Positions 33,935 through 42,183 of a DNA stretch of 59,029 bases are shown here, in pieces. The notes under the pieces are model-generated. The model made no database searches. It had not been told where the DNA came from and worked only from the letters and a program-made list of their open reading frames with translations. Position numbers and translations under genes: made by a program. Every line of letters starts with the position of its first letter. Position 1 is the stretch's first letter. Source of the DNA: JAVKBW01 sp964352715 (GTDB lineage Bacteria > Pseudomonadota > Alphaproteobacteria > UBA8366 > Aestuariispiraceae); the NCBI GenBank assembly GCA_964352715.1, contig CAYGSU010000016.1:1-59029 (forward strand), in the 5' to 3' direction.

Positions 33935-33944
33935 TGTGATCACA
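33935..33944. promoter_or_regulatory. TGTGATCACA operator copy in the gntR promoter
   Basis: A perfect palindrome overlapping where the -35 of the GntR gene would be, given TATAAA at 33960-33965 as -10. This position suggests autorepression of the GntR gene. Confidence 0.73.
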
Positions 33945-34009
33945 ATTCACACGCACTGTTATAAACTGGCTTCTGGTCAGGATTCGGCGCGGGAAAATCG
34001 GGGGAAGAC

Positions 34010-34693
34010 ATGGCGAAAGCCATACCGGCGATAGAGCGAAAACCGCCAACGCTTCAAAAGGAAGAACCGCTAAACGAGCAGGTGTACCAGCGGCTGAAAT
34101 GGGCGCTGACCGTCGGCGACTATGCGCCGGGCGCCACTCTTTCCATCAGGAAGATCGCCGCTGAACTGAACATCAGCATGATGCCGGTGCGAGAAGCGCT
34201 AAAGCGGCTGGTTTCCGAACGTGCGCTTGTTTCATCCGCCAACCGGTCCTTCCGGGTCGATACGCTTGCACCGAAGCGCATATCCGATTTGTTCTTCGTG
34301 CGGTCCAGCCTTGAAAGCACAGCAACCCTGCTTGCCGCGCCCCTGCTGACGGCGGCGCAGGTGAACAGGCTGGAAGAACTCGCCGATCAGATGGACGAGG
34401 ATGTCGACCGCGGCGATATGCGATCCTATATCTGCCGCAACTACAGCTTTCATTTCACGATTTATACGGCGTCGATGAATGCAGAGCTGGTGGCGATAAT
34501 CGAAAGCCTCTGGATGCAGACAGGGCCTTATCTGCGGGCCGGCGTCAGCCGCACCGGCATGAGCATGGACTGGCGGCAGAAGCACCGGCAGATCGCCGAT
34601 GCCCTGCGTGCGCGGGACACAGGTCTTGCCCGTGAGCTGATCGAGCTTGATATCAACTGGGGCACCAAAGTCTTCGGGTCTGAAATCAACTAG
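34010..34693 (+). CDS. GntR-family regulator with FCD effector domain
   Basis: A 227-residue regulator. The winged helix (about residues 22-90) has NEQVYQRLKWALTVGDYAPG, then IRKIAAELNISMMPVREALKRL, the FadR-subfamily DNA-binding motif. The FCD domain (about 95-220) retains metal-site-type residues: an Asp in DMDEDVDR-like sequence, His in NYSFHFTIY and His in QKHRQIADAL. The promoter contains one operator copy and the divergent GST promoter another. It is the best candidate to bind TGTGATCACA across 18.5-43.2 kb, with an amine-pathway carboxylate as probable ligand; both points are inferred. It is convergent with the sarcosine oxidase operon. Confidence 0.88.
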   Translation: MAKAIPAIERKPPTLQKEEPLNEQVYQRLKWALTVGDYAPGATLSIRKIAAELNISMMPVREALKRLVSERALVSSANRSFRVDTLAPKRISDLFFVRSSLESTATLLAAPLLTAAQVNRLEELADQMDEDVDRGDMRSYICRNYSFHFTIYTASMNAELVAIIESLWMQTGPYLRAGVSRTGMSMDWRQKHRQIADALRARDTGLARELIELDINWGTKVFGSEIN

Positions 34694-34720
34694 GGCTGCC
34701 CTTGTTGCCCGACACCGGGT

Positions 34721-37681
34721 CTAGCTTTTCACTCGCGATCCGTCCGGGTCGAAGAAATGCGGCGACGTGATTTCTACTTGAACGCTTGCATCTGCGACCG
34801 GCGATACCGCCCAGACTGTTTCGCCAATCCGGCTGTGCCCGTCTGTAACAAGCGCCAGCGCAATTGATTCGCCCAGGGTCGGGCTTTTGATGCATGCGGT
34901 GCTGTGGCCTTGTGTGTCCTGAGGCGTGCCGGTCCATTTCTTCGCAGTAATCTGTGCGCCGTAAGGAATTTCGGACTTTCCGTCTTTCGCTTTCAGGCCG
35001 ACAAGCTGCCGCCGGCCCGGCGCAGTGAAGGCCGGGCGCTGCAACAGTGCTTTGCCGATGAAGTCCTTTTTCGCCGAAACCATGCGGCCCAGGCCAACAT
35101 CCGCCGCCGTCGTACGGCCATCAATTTCCGTTCCGACTGAAATGTGCCCTTTTTCGATCCGCAAAATATCCAGCGCTTCCAGGCCGTACGGCATCAGGCT
35201 GTATGACGCGCCCTGCTGTTCGAGCAGATTCCAGAGAGCGGGCGCGTATTCGGCCGGTATGTTGATTTCAAAACCCAGCTCGCCGCTGAAACTGACCCGG
35301 AAAATCCGCACCGGCATGCCGTCGATTGTGCCTTCCTGCATCGAAGACGGTGGAAACGCATCCGGACTGCAATCGATATCGTCGGTCAGCGCCTGCACGA
35401 GACCGCGCGCTTTCGGTCCGGCGATGGCGATGCTGGCCCAGGCGTCGGTCACCGATGTCAGTGATACCCTCAGGTCCGACCAATGCGCCTGCCGCAGGTT
35501 TTCCAGATGCATCCAGGCCTCGCCGGCCCGGGCGGTAGTGGTGGTGATCAGGTAGTGGTTATCGCCCAGCCGCGTCACCGTGCCGTCATCGAACAGAATG
35601 CCGTCTTCGCGCAGCATCAGGCTGTAGCGCACGCGGCCGGTCTTCAGTGTCGCCAGATTGTTGCAATACACCCGTTCGAGGAAGGTAAGGGCGTCCGGCC
35701 CCTGAACGTCGATCTTGCCGAGTGACGACATGTCGACCATGCCGACATTTTTTCGTGTGTTCCGTACCTCGCGGTCAATTGCCGCAGCCATGCTTTCGCC
35801 GGCCTTCGGGTAATAGCGTGGATAAAGCCAGGCGCCGGATTCGAGAAAAACGACGCCTGCTCTCGTACAGCTTGCATGGAATGGCGTGCGTCTTGTCGGG
35901 CCGACAAGCTTGCCGCGGTTGTCGCCGGCCACCGCGCCCATGCTCACCGGAGAAAAAGGCGGCCTGAAGGTGGTGTGGCCTATCTCCGACGGCGAAACGC
36001 CGGTAATCGCCGCAACCGTTCTGATGGCGTTGACGTTACTGGTCTTGCCCTGGTCCGTCCCCATACCTGTCGTTGTGTAGCGCTTGACGTGTTCGATGGA
36101 GATGTAGCCTTCGCCGAGCGCGAGCGACAGATCGGCGCAGGTAACGTCATTCTGCAGATCGACGAACGCCTTCTGTTTTGCGCTGAGAATCTTTTTGACC
36201 GGCAGGGCCGCAGACCCGTCGGTATCGACGGACTCGCTGCAATTGACGGAAAACGCATGATTTCCGGGATCTTTGAATCCGAGGCGCAACACGGCATCCC
36301 TGCCGGCGCGCCAGCCATCCGCCAGGCATTGCTGCAGGCTGAATGTGCCGGCTGCCGCTCCGATGACGGCCATCGGCTCTGACGCATCGACGGGAAGGTG
36401 CGCGCCGATGGTCTCGTCGAAGCGCAGGTTACCCTGCCGCTGTGAATACAGTTGCAGCCCGGGCGTCCAGCCGCCGGCGACGCAGATTGTATCGCAGTCG
36501 ATGTGCCGGGCGCCGGAAGCGGTTTCGATATCGATACCGGTAACCCGCTTGCTGCCATTCGTGCCGGTGACGAATGCACCTGCATGAACAGAAACCGACC
36601 CGGCCTTAGCCTTGATGGCTTCGCTGTGCTGGCTGCGAATATCGATTATGCCGGCGACCTTCACGCCGGCACGTTCCAGATCTGCAACGGCGTCATAACC
36701 GGAATCGTTATTGGTAACGATCACAGCGCGGTTGCCGGGCCGAACACCGAATTCACGCACATACCGGCGGACCGCAGAGGCCAACATCACGCCCGGCACG
36801 TCATTGCCGGGAAACACGATGGGGCGTTCGATGGCGCCGCCTGCCAACACGATCCGTTTCGGCCGAACCTTCCAGAGCCGGCGATCTTTCCAGCCGAACC
36901 GTTGTTCCAGCAGTACATGGTTATCGTCCCCGATGGCGAAAGCCGTTGTATCGGAAAGCCGGTCGACATTGGTCAGGTTGTCCAGTGCGCCGGCAGCGGT
37001 GATCACCCAATCTGTGGCGGCGCTGTCTTCTATCCGTGCATCCAGCCAGGCCAGTGTGCCACCCGGTTTCGCGCGGTCGTCACACAACATGACCCGCGCA
37101 CCGGCCTGCGCTGCACTGGAAGCTGCGGCGAGACCGGCCGGACCGCCGCCGATCACCAGAACATCGCAATGAGCATGACGGTGATCGTAGGTCGCTTCAT
37201 CCGGTCCCTCTGGCGGTGACCCCAGACCGGCGGCATGACGGATGAAGTATTCGTAGGTTTTCCAGGCTTTGGCCGGCCACATGAAGGTCTTGTAGTAAAA
37301 GCCGGCGCCAATAACGCGCGATACAAGCCCGGTGGCCGCACCGATATCATGTTCCACACTGGGCCAGCAGTTCTGTGATTTGGCGGTCATGCCATTTGTC
37401 AGGTAAACCTCGGTGGCGCGCAGGTTCGGTCTGGCCTCGATGCTTTTGCCGACCGTAACCAACGCATTCGGTTCTTCCGTGCCGGCCGAATAAACGCCGC
37501 GCGGCCGATGGTACTTGAAGCTGCGGCCAATCAGATCCACGCCGTTAGCGATCAGCGCGGCAGCCAGGGTATCGCCTTCGTATCCGGTATAGGCTTTTCC
37601 GTTGAAGGTGAATCGCAACGGTGTCGACCGGTCATTCGATCCCGACTCCGGCAGCCGGTTTGGCTGGTGTGCTTTATTCAT
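34721..37681 (-). CDS. soxA: Heterotetrameric sarcosine oxidase alpha subunit-like
   Basis: A 986-residue subunit in the family's usual size. The N-terminal ferredoxin-fold domain holds FKYHRPRGVYSAGTEEPNAL. A pyridine-nucleotide/FAD domain follows, with DVLVIGGGPAGLAAASSAAQ (about residue 165). The C-terminal GcvT-type folate domain has FSGELGFEINIP and DILRIEKGHISVG. The complex oxidises sarcosine to glycine and makes methylene-tetrahydrofolate. ATG 37681 is chosen because it overlaps the SoxD stop by 8 nt (coupling); a GTG frame to 37720 is less likely. The gamma-subunit gene that normally follows is absent. Confidence 0.88.
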   Translation of the reverse strand: MNKAHQPNRLPESGSNDRSTPLRFTFNGKAYTGYEGDTLAAALIANGVDLIGRSFKYHRPRGVYSAGTEEPNALVTVGKSIEARPNLRATEVYLTNGMTAKSQNCWPSVEHDIGAATGLVSRVIGAGFYYKTFMWPAKAWKTYEYFIRHAAGLGSPPEGPDEATYDHRHAHCDVLVIGGGPAGLAAASSAAQAGARVMLCDDRAKPGGTLAWLDARIEDSAATDWVITAAGALDNLTNVDRLSDTTAFAIGDDNHVLLEQRFGWKDRRLWKVRPKRIVLAGGAIERPIVFPGNDVPGVMLASAVRRYVREFGVRPGNRAVIVTNNDSGYDAVADLERAGVKVAGIIDIRSQHSEAIKAKAGSVSVHAGAFVTGTNGSKRVTGIDIETASGARHIDCDTICVAGGWTPGLQLYSQRQGNLRFDETIGAHLPVDASEPMAVIGAAAGTFSLQQCLADGWRAGRDAVLRLGFKDPGNHAFSVNCSESVDTDGSAALPVKKILSAKQKAFVDLQNDVTCADLSLALGEGYISIEHVKRYTTTGMGTDQGKTSNVNAIRTVAAITGVSPSEIGHTTFRPPFSPVSMGAVAGDNRGKLVGPTRRTPFHASCTRAGVVFLESGAWLYPRYYPKAGESMAAAIDREVRNTRKNVGMVDMSSLGKIDVQGPDALTFLERVYCNNLATLKTGRVRYSLMLREDGILFDDGTVTRLGDNHYLITTTTARAGEAWMHLENLRQAHWSDLRVSLTSVTDAWASIAIAGPKARGLVQALTDDIDCSPDAFPPSSMQEGTIDGMPVRIFRVSFSGELGFEINIPAEYAPALWNLLEQQGASYSLMPYGLEALDILRIEKGHISVGTEIDGRTTAADVGLGRMVSAKKDFIGKALLQRPAFTAPGRRQLVGLKAKDGKSEIPYGAQITAKKWTGTPQDTQGHSTACIKSPTLGESIALALVTDGHSRIGETVWAVSPVADASVQVEITSPHFFDPDGSRVKS

Positions 37682-37955
37682 GGTCTGGGCCTGCCTGAAT
37701 GCCGGCATCGGTAGCGCCACTAATTGCGTGCGTCACGGTATCGCGATCCACCCGCAACCACCGCTCGCAACCGAACTGATGATACCAGAATTCCCGATGC
37801 TTTCCCTTCCGGTTGGCGCGGGAGTGCACATAAGTCTGCCAGTCGGCCTGCGTGGCAGTGCCATCAAGCGGCGGCATAGACCTTTGTGCATCGCCACCAT
37901 AGCTGAATTCGCTTTCATCGCGAGGACCGCACCAGGGGCAGGGAATCAACAACAT
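37674..37955 (-). CDS. soxD: Sarcosine oxidase delta subunit-like
   Basis: A 93-residue small subunit with the zinc-site pair CPWCGPRDESEFSYGG near the N-terminus and YHQFGCERW near residue 60, the Cys2/His/Cys pattern expected of SoxD. It lies 17 nt after soxB and overlaps soxA by 8 nt. Order B-D-A is the normal one. Confidence 0.9.
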   Translation of the reverse strand: MLLIPCPWCGPRDESEFSYGGDAQRSMPPLDGTATQADWQTYVHSRANRKGKHREFWYHQFGCERWLRVDRDTVTHAISGATDAGIQAGPDHE

Positions 37956-37972
37956 TACAAAATACCTGTCGT

Positions 37973-39253
37973 TTAGTGGGCGTGGGGATACGGACCGGCG
38001 CCTGCATCATCGAGCAGGGCGCCCGTTTCAAACCGGTCCAGCGTGAACGGAGCCAGCAGCGGGTGCGGCGTATTCTTGGCAATTGTATCGGCCAGGGTCC
38101 AGCCTGCTGCAGGGGTCGCCTTGAAGCCCGAATAGCTCCAGCCGACATCGAGAAACAGGTTGTCTGTCTCTGTCTTGCCCATGATCGCATTGCCGTCGAT
38201 GGGTGTGTCGACAATGCCGCCCCATTGCCGCATCAGGCGAAGCTTGGACAGAAACGGAAACATCGCGATGCATCGGGCCGTTGCTTCTTCAATGCGCGAA
38301 AAACTGCCTCGGCTGGCATAGGAATTATAGGCTTCTGTTGTGCCGCCGATGACGATTTCGCCCTTGTCCGTCTGGCTGAGATAGCAGAATGGAAACACAT
38401 TGAAGGACACGACCGTATCGAGAACCGGTTTCAGTGGCTCTGTCAAAAAGGCCTGGATTGCAATTGATTCCAGCGGAAGCTCGATACCGGCCAACCGTGC
38501 GACCACGCTGGAATGGCCGGCCGTGGCTATCGCCACCGAGCCCGCCGTAAACTCTCCATCGGGTGTGATCACACTTGATATTTTGTTGCCGTCGCGGCGA
38601 AACCCGGTGACTTCCGTCTGTTCAAGAATATCAACACCCAGCGCACTGGCAGCGCGGGCGAAACCCCAGGCAACCGCATCATGGCGAACCGTACCACCGC
38701 GTTCCTGAACCAGCGCCCCGGCGATGGGGTAGCGCATGTCGTTTTCAAGGTTTATCTGCGGCACCCGCTTCTGCAGCTCCTCCCGATTGAGGACTTTTGC
38801 ATCGACGCCGCGCAGGCGCATCGCATTCGCCCGAGCGGTATACATTTCCAGATCACCGTCGCTATGTGCCAGATCGACATAGCCGCGTTGTGAAACCATC
38901 AGATTGTAGTTCAGATCCTGGCTCAGGCCTTCCCATAGTTTCAGGGAAAACTCCTTGAACCGTCCGCTTGCTTCCAGAAAATAGTCGGACCGGACAATCG
39001 TTGTGTTGCGGCCGGTATTGCCGCCGCCGATCCAGCCTTTTTCGATCACCAGAACGTTCTTGATGTTGTGGTTCTTCGCAAGATAGTAGGCCGTGGCAAG
39101 GCCGTGACCGCCACCGCCGACAATCACCACGTCATATGACTTGCGCGTTGCGCCTTTCCGCCAGGCGGGGGGCCATGCAGGCGCAGGCGATACCGCCTTT
39201 GTCAGCAGGTTTGCCAGCGAATACCGTTTGCCGCGCAGATAGTCGGTTTTCAT
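37973..39253 (-). CDS. soxB: Sarcosine oxidase beta subunit-like
   Basis: A 426-residue flavoprotein. The FAD domain has DVVIVGGGGHGLATAYYLAK (about residue 41). GNTGRNTTIVRSDY and GGTVRHDAVAWGFARA are the SoxB signatures; the His of the latter is the covalent FMN site in known enzymes. It ends with VGWSYSGFKATPAAG, the usual flavin-binding C-terminal block. ATG 39253 (MKTDYLRGKRYSL) is chosen because the N-terminus of the longer frame to 39610 is unlike the family and would run through the operator at 39331. It starts the B-D-A operon and contains an exact operator-like palindrome at 38564-38573. Confidence 0.88.
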   Translation of the reverse strand: MKTDYLRGKRYSLANLLTKAVSPAPAWPPAWRKGATRKSYDVVIVGGGGHGLATAYYLAKNHNIKNVLVIEKGWIGGGNTGRNTTIVRSDYFLEASGRFKEFSLKLWEGLSQDLNYNLMVSQRGYVDLAHSDGDLEMYTARANAMRLRGVDAKVLNREELQKRVPQINLENDMRYPIAGALVQERGGTVRHDAVAWGFARAASALGVDILEQTEVTGFRRDGNKISSVITPDGEFTAGSVAIATAGHSSVVARLAGIELPLESIAIQAFLTEPLKPVLDTVVSFNVFPFCYLSQTDKGEIVIGGTTEAYNSYASRGSFSRIEEATARCIAMFPFLSKLRLMRQWGGIVDTPIDGNAIMGKTETDNLFLDVGWSYSGFKATPAAGWTLADTIAKNTPHPLLAPFTLDRFETGALLDDAGAGPYPHAH

Positions 39254-39330
39254 GGGTGGAAGACTCTCTGGCCAGCAGCTTTGCAATCTAGGATGATGAT
39301 ATTCAGTATAGAAAACCAGCTTGTCAAATC

Positions 39331-39340
39331 TGTGATCACA
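39331..39340. promoter_or_regulatory. TGTGATCACA operator copy
   Basis: A perfect palindrome in the region between soxB (start 39253) and the M29-like paralogue B (start about 39402). It can serve both genes. Confidence 0.73.
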
Positions 39341-39401
39341 GTAAATGCTTGGCTGGTTATCTAGGGTAAATATTGCTTGGATTGAAAGTGCGACGCAACC
39401 G

Positions 39402-40520
39402 ATGAAACAGGCTGGCAATGAAGTTTCTTTGGACGGGGTTGATACCGATGCCGGTGCGCGAAACCTGCTGCAGACCTGTATCGGCGTAAAGCCGGGCGAC
39501 TCCGTTCTGCTGGTCGGTGAAAACGGACCGAAGGCTTTCTTCGATCCGGCGATCTGCGACCTGATCGCCGACAGTGTTTGGGCGATGGATGCAGAGGCGG
39601 AAATTTTCATCGCGCCGGAAATCGATGGACCCGATGATTTCCCCGCTGACCTGTCCGATCTGATAGCACAGAAGGATCATACGATCTTTCTTTCGCGGAT
39701 CGGTGATCAGGTGCGCTTTTCGGATATGAGCGGCGGCGGAAGCAAGACGATGTGCTATTTGCGCGACGCAGATTACCTCGGCGATGCCTATTCGCGTGTT
39801 CCCTATGGGGTGTTTGCGGAAGTTCTGCCGTTGCTGATGGCGGAATTCGACGTTGTCGAGACCATCACCCTTCGGTGTCCGAAGGGGACGGACCTGACAA
39901 TCGACATGCAGGGCATCCGGCCCGATTTCGATGACGGGAAGGGACCGGCGACCGACTTCACGGTCAAACTGTTTCCAATTCTTATTTATCCGCCGATTAC
40001 ATGTTCGGGGATGACAGGACGTATCGCGCTTGGCGACTGGCTGATGTCGACATCGACAACGCTTTATGACGACAGTCTGATGACCCTGACATCACCGTTA
40101 ATCGCAACGGTCGAATCAGGCCGGATTGTCAGGATCGACGGTGACCGTGACGAGGTACAACGGGTAGAACGCCATCTGCTGAATCTTGCCGGCAATGACG
40201 CCGATGCCGCCTTCAAGCTCAATTCCTGGCATACCGGCATATATCCGCGAACCTTCTATCGTGGCGACCCGGCGGAAAATATCGAAAGCTGGGCCGATAT
40301 CGTTTTCGGCAACCCGCGCTATACGCATATCCATATGTGCGGTGCAGACCCGGGCCATGTCGCCCTGTCCCTTTTCGATACACACATCGAGTTTGATGGC
40401 GTTCCGTTCTGGAAGGACGGCGATTTCAAGTTTTTGCAGCGGCCTGAATGTCAGGCCCTTCTTGATAAATACAATTGTCCTGCAAAGGCGTTCGAAACCT
40501 GCCGCGAAATCGGTATCTGA
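39402..40520 (+). CDS. M29 aminopeptidase / NicX-like metalloenzyme, paralogue B
   Basis: A 372-residue relative of the gene at 29302. Shared blocks include RNLLQTCIGVKPGDSVLLVGE, DHTIFLSRIGDQVRF, SWHTGIYPRTFY and FDGVPFWKDG. The candidate metal region is HIHMCGADPGH followed by FDTHIEFDG. The frame is open from ATG 39345, next to the operator; ATG 39402 (MKQAGNEVSLDG) is preferred because it aligns better with paralogue A. It is divergent from soxB. Peptidase, amidase or dioxygenase chemistry remain possible. Confidence 0.6.
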   Translation: MKQAGNEVSLDGVDTDAGARNLLQTCIGVKPGDSVLLVGENGPKAFFDPAICDLIADSVWAMDAEAEIFIAPEIDGPDDFPADLSDLIAQKDHTIFLSRIGDQVRFSDMSGGGSKTMCYLRDADYLGDAYSRVPYGVFAEVLPLLMAEFDVVETITLRCPKGTDLTIDMQGIRPDFDDGKGPATDFTVKLFPILIYPPITCSGMTGRIALGDWLMSTSTTLYDDSLMTLTSPLIATVESGRIVRIDGDRDEVQRVERHLLNLAGNDADAAFKLNSWHTGIYPRTFYRGDPAENIESWADIVFGNPRYTHIHMCGADPGHVALSLFDTHIEFDGVPFWKDGDFKFLQRPECQALLDKYNCPAKAFETCREIGI

Positions 40521-40529
40521 CGCCCGCTG

Positions 40530-40943
40530 TCAGGCGCCGGCGGCCATATCGATGGTTGGTTCGATTTCAACGAGAAATTCTTTGCGCGCAAGGCATGGAA
40601 CGCCGATCCATGTCGCACAGGGCAGGTTGTCACCGAAGACTTCCGTTAACCCCCGTGTAACGGCCTTGGTGTCGTGGATACTGTCCTGACGAATGTAAAT
40701 CCGAAGCGCGACAACATGGTGCAGTCCGGCATCGGCATATCCCAGAGCGGTTTCGATATTGCGCAGGCTCTGAACGACCTGCCGGTAAAGATCGCCCTCA
40801 CCGACAATTTCTCGATCCGCATTCCACGCGACCTGACCGGAAAGGTGGATGGCCGGCTTTTCTCCGCCGACAACAACCATCTGGCTGAAACCGGCGGGAA
40901 CGCTGTCAAAAAGTTCAGGCGGGTTGATGCGGGTGACCGACAT
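40530..40943 (-). CDS. RidA/YjgF-family protein
   Basis: A 137-residue RidA-family protein. It shows the trimer active-site region IHLSGQVAWNADREIVG, an internal LRNIETALGYADAGLHHVV and the C-terminal arginine-type motif CATWIGVPCLARKEFLVEIE, with the acidic residue typical of the group. RidA hydrolyses enamine/imine intermediates from PLP enzymes and amine oxidations. ATG 40943 with CGGAG upstream is preferred over 40991. It lies 41 nt downstream of the HisC-like aminotransferase, which could produce such an intermediate. Confidence 0.83.
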   Translation of the reverse strand: MSVTRINPPELFDSVPAGFSQMVVVGGEKPAIHLSGQVAWNADREIVGEGDLYRQVVQSLRNIETALGYADAGLHHVVALRIYIRQDSIHDTKAVTRGLTEVFGDNLPCATWIGVPCLARKEFLVEIEPTIDMAAGA

Positions 40944-40983
40944 TGGAAACTCCGAGCAAATGGTTTGTCCCGGAGAGGATAGT

Positions 40984-42090
40984 CTAGCCACTCATGAAGG
41001 TTTTCAAGGCGGCGATGAGTTTTTCCATTTCATCGTCCAGCCCCATGGTAAACCGAAGCTTGTTCTTGAAATCATCCAGAGCAAACTTCCGGCCGACAAT
41101 CCCCTTTGTATGCAGAAACGCATCAGCTTCGGCGGCTGTTTTTCCGGCCGTTTCGGGAAATTGCGTCAGAACGAAATTCGTCTGGCTGGGATAGGCCTTG
41201 ATGCCGACCTCTGAACAGGCTGCCGAAAACCGGTCGATCCATTTTCTGTTATGTTCGAGAACCTTTTTCGAATGATCGCGATCCTGTGCGGCGGCGATTC
41301 CGGCCGCCTGGGCTGCAACGTTGACCGGGAAGGAGGGGCCGATACGTTCCATCAGATCGACGATTTCATGCGGGGCATAGCACCAGCCGAGCCGCAGACC
41401 TGCCAGCCCGAAAAGTTTCGAGAAAGTGCGGGTCACCACCACATTGTCATATTCGCCAACCATTTTTGTGGCGCTTTCGTAGTCGGATGCGTTGGCGTAT
41501 TCGTCATAGGCGGCGTCGATGATCAGCAGAATGTCGTTCCGCAGACCGTTCCGCAGCCGGCGGATTTCTGACCCCGGCAGATAAGTGCCGCTCGGGTTGT
41601 CGGGGTTGGCGACGATGACGATCTTCGTTCGTTTGGTAACGCAGGCGAGGATGTTGTCGACGCTGTGTTTGAAATCGTCGTCAGCGGCGGCGACCGGTTT
41701 GGAACCTGCACGAATGGCATAGATCGGAAACTGCATATAGGCGTGTTCCGAATGAATGACCTCGTCGCCGGGACCGGAATAGCTGTTGATCAGGCGCAGC
41801 AGGATTTCGTCGGAGCCGGGGCTGAAAGTGATTTTCTTCGGGTCGAGGTTAAACAGATCGGCCAGAGCATTCGGCAGGACTTCAAGGCCCAGTTCAGGAT
41901 ACCGATGGGAATCCGCCAGGGCGTCTTTTGCTGCTTCAAGCGCGGCCGGGCTTGGGCCAAGCGGCGACTCGTTTGACGATAGCTTGATGATGCGGTCGAA
42001 GCCGGGCAGGCGGGAGATGCCCACCATGTAAAAGCCAATGTCATCAAGGCCGGGCCGGGCGAGAATCCCGGAAGTCACGCTTTTATCCAT
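40984..42090 (-). CDS. Histidinol-phosphate aminotransferase-like class I/II aminotransferase
   Basis: A 368-residue PLP enzyme. It has NPDNPSGTYL (about residue 160), AYDEYAN, and the PLP lysine in TRTFSKLFGLAGLRLGW (about residue 220), the HisC-type signature. Catabolic clusters often carry HisC-like enzymes that act on aromatic or other amino acids, so a biosynthetic role is not assumed. It is divergent from a D-2-hydroxyacid dehydrogenase across one operator and followed by RidA. Together these could convert an amino acid to its keto then hydroxy acid. Confidence 0.82.
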   Translation of the reverse strand: MDKSVTSGILARPGLDDIGFYMVGISRLPGFDRIIKLSSNESPLGPSPAALEAAKDALADSHRYPELGLEVLPNALADLFNLDPKKITFSPGSDEILLRLINSYSGPGDEVIHSEHAYMQFPIYAIRAGSKPVAAADDDFKHSVDNILACVTKRTKIVIVANPDNPSGTYLPGSEIRRLRNGLRNDILLIIDAAYDEYANASDYESATKMVGEYDNVVVTRTFSKLFGLAGLRLGWCYAPHEIVDLMERIGPSFPVNVAAQAAGIAAAQDRDHSKKVLEHNRKWIDRFSAACSEVGIKAYPSQTNFVLTQFPETAGKTAAEADAFLHTKGIVGRKFALDDFKNKLRFTMGLDDEMEKLIAALKTFMSG

Positions 42091-42121
42091 AGGTACCCCG
42101 TAAAGAACATGTTTTTTAAAC

Positions 42122-42131
42122 TGTGATCACA
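42122..42131. promoter_or_regulatory. TGTGATCACA operator copy
   Basis: A perfect palindrome in AAACTGTGATCACAGTT, directly before a consensus-like -10, TATACT (42134-42139), that points to the plus-strand dehydrogenase. The same operator is 32 nt from the HisC-like start. Confidence 0.76.
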
Positions 42132-42183
42132 GTTATACTATCGGTCGTTTTGCAAAATGAGTCAATGAAAGTGGAATATCAAA

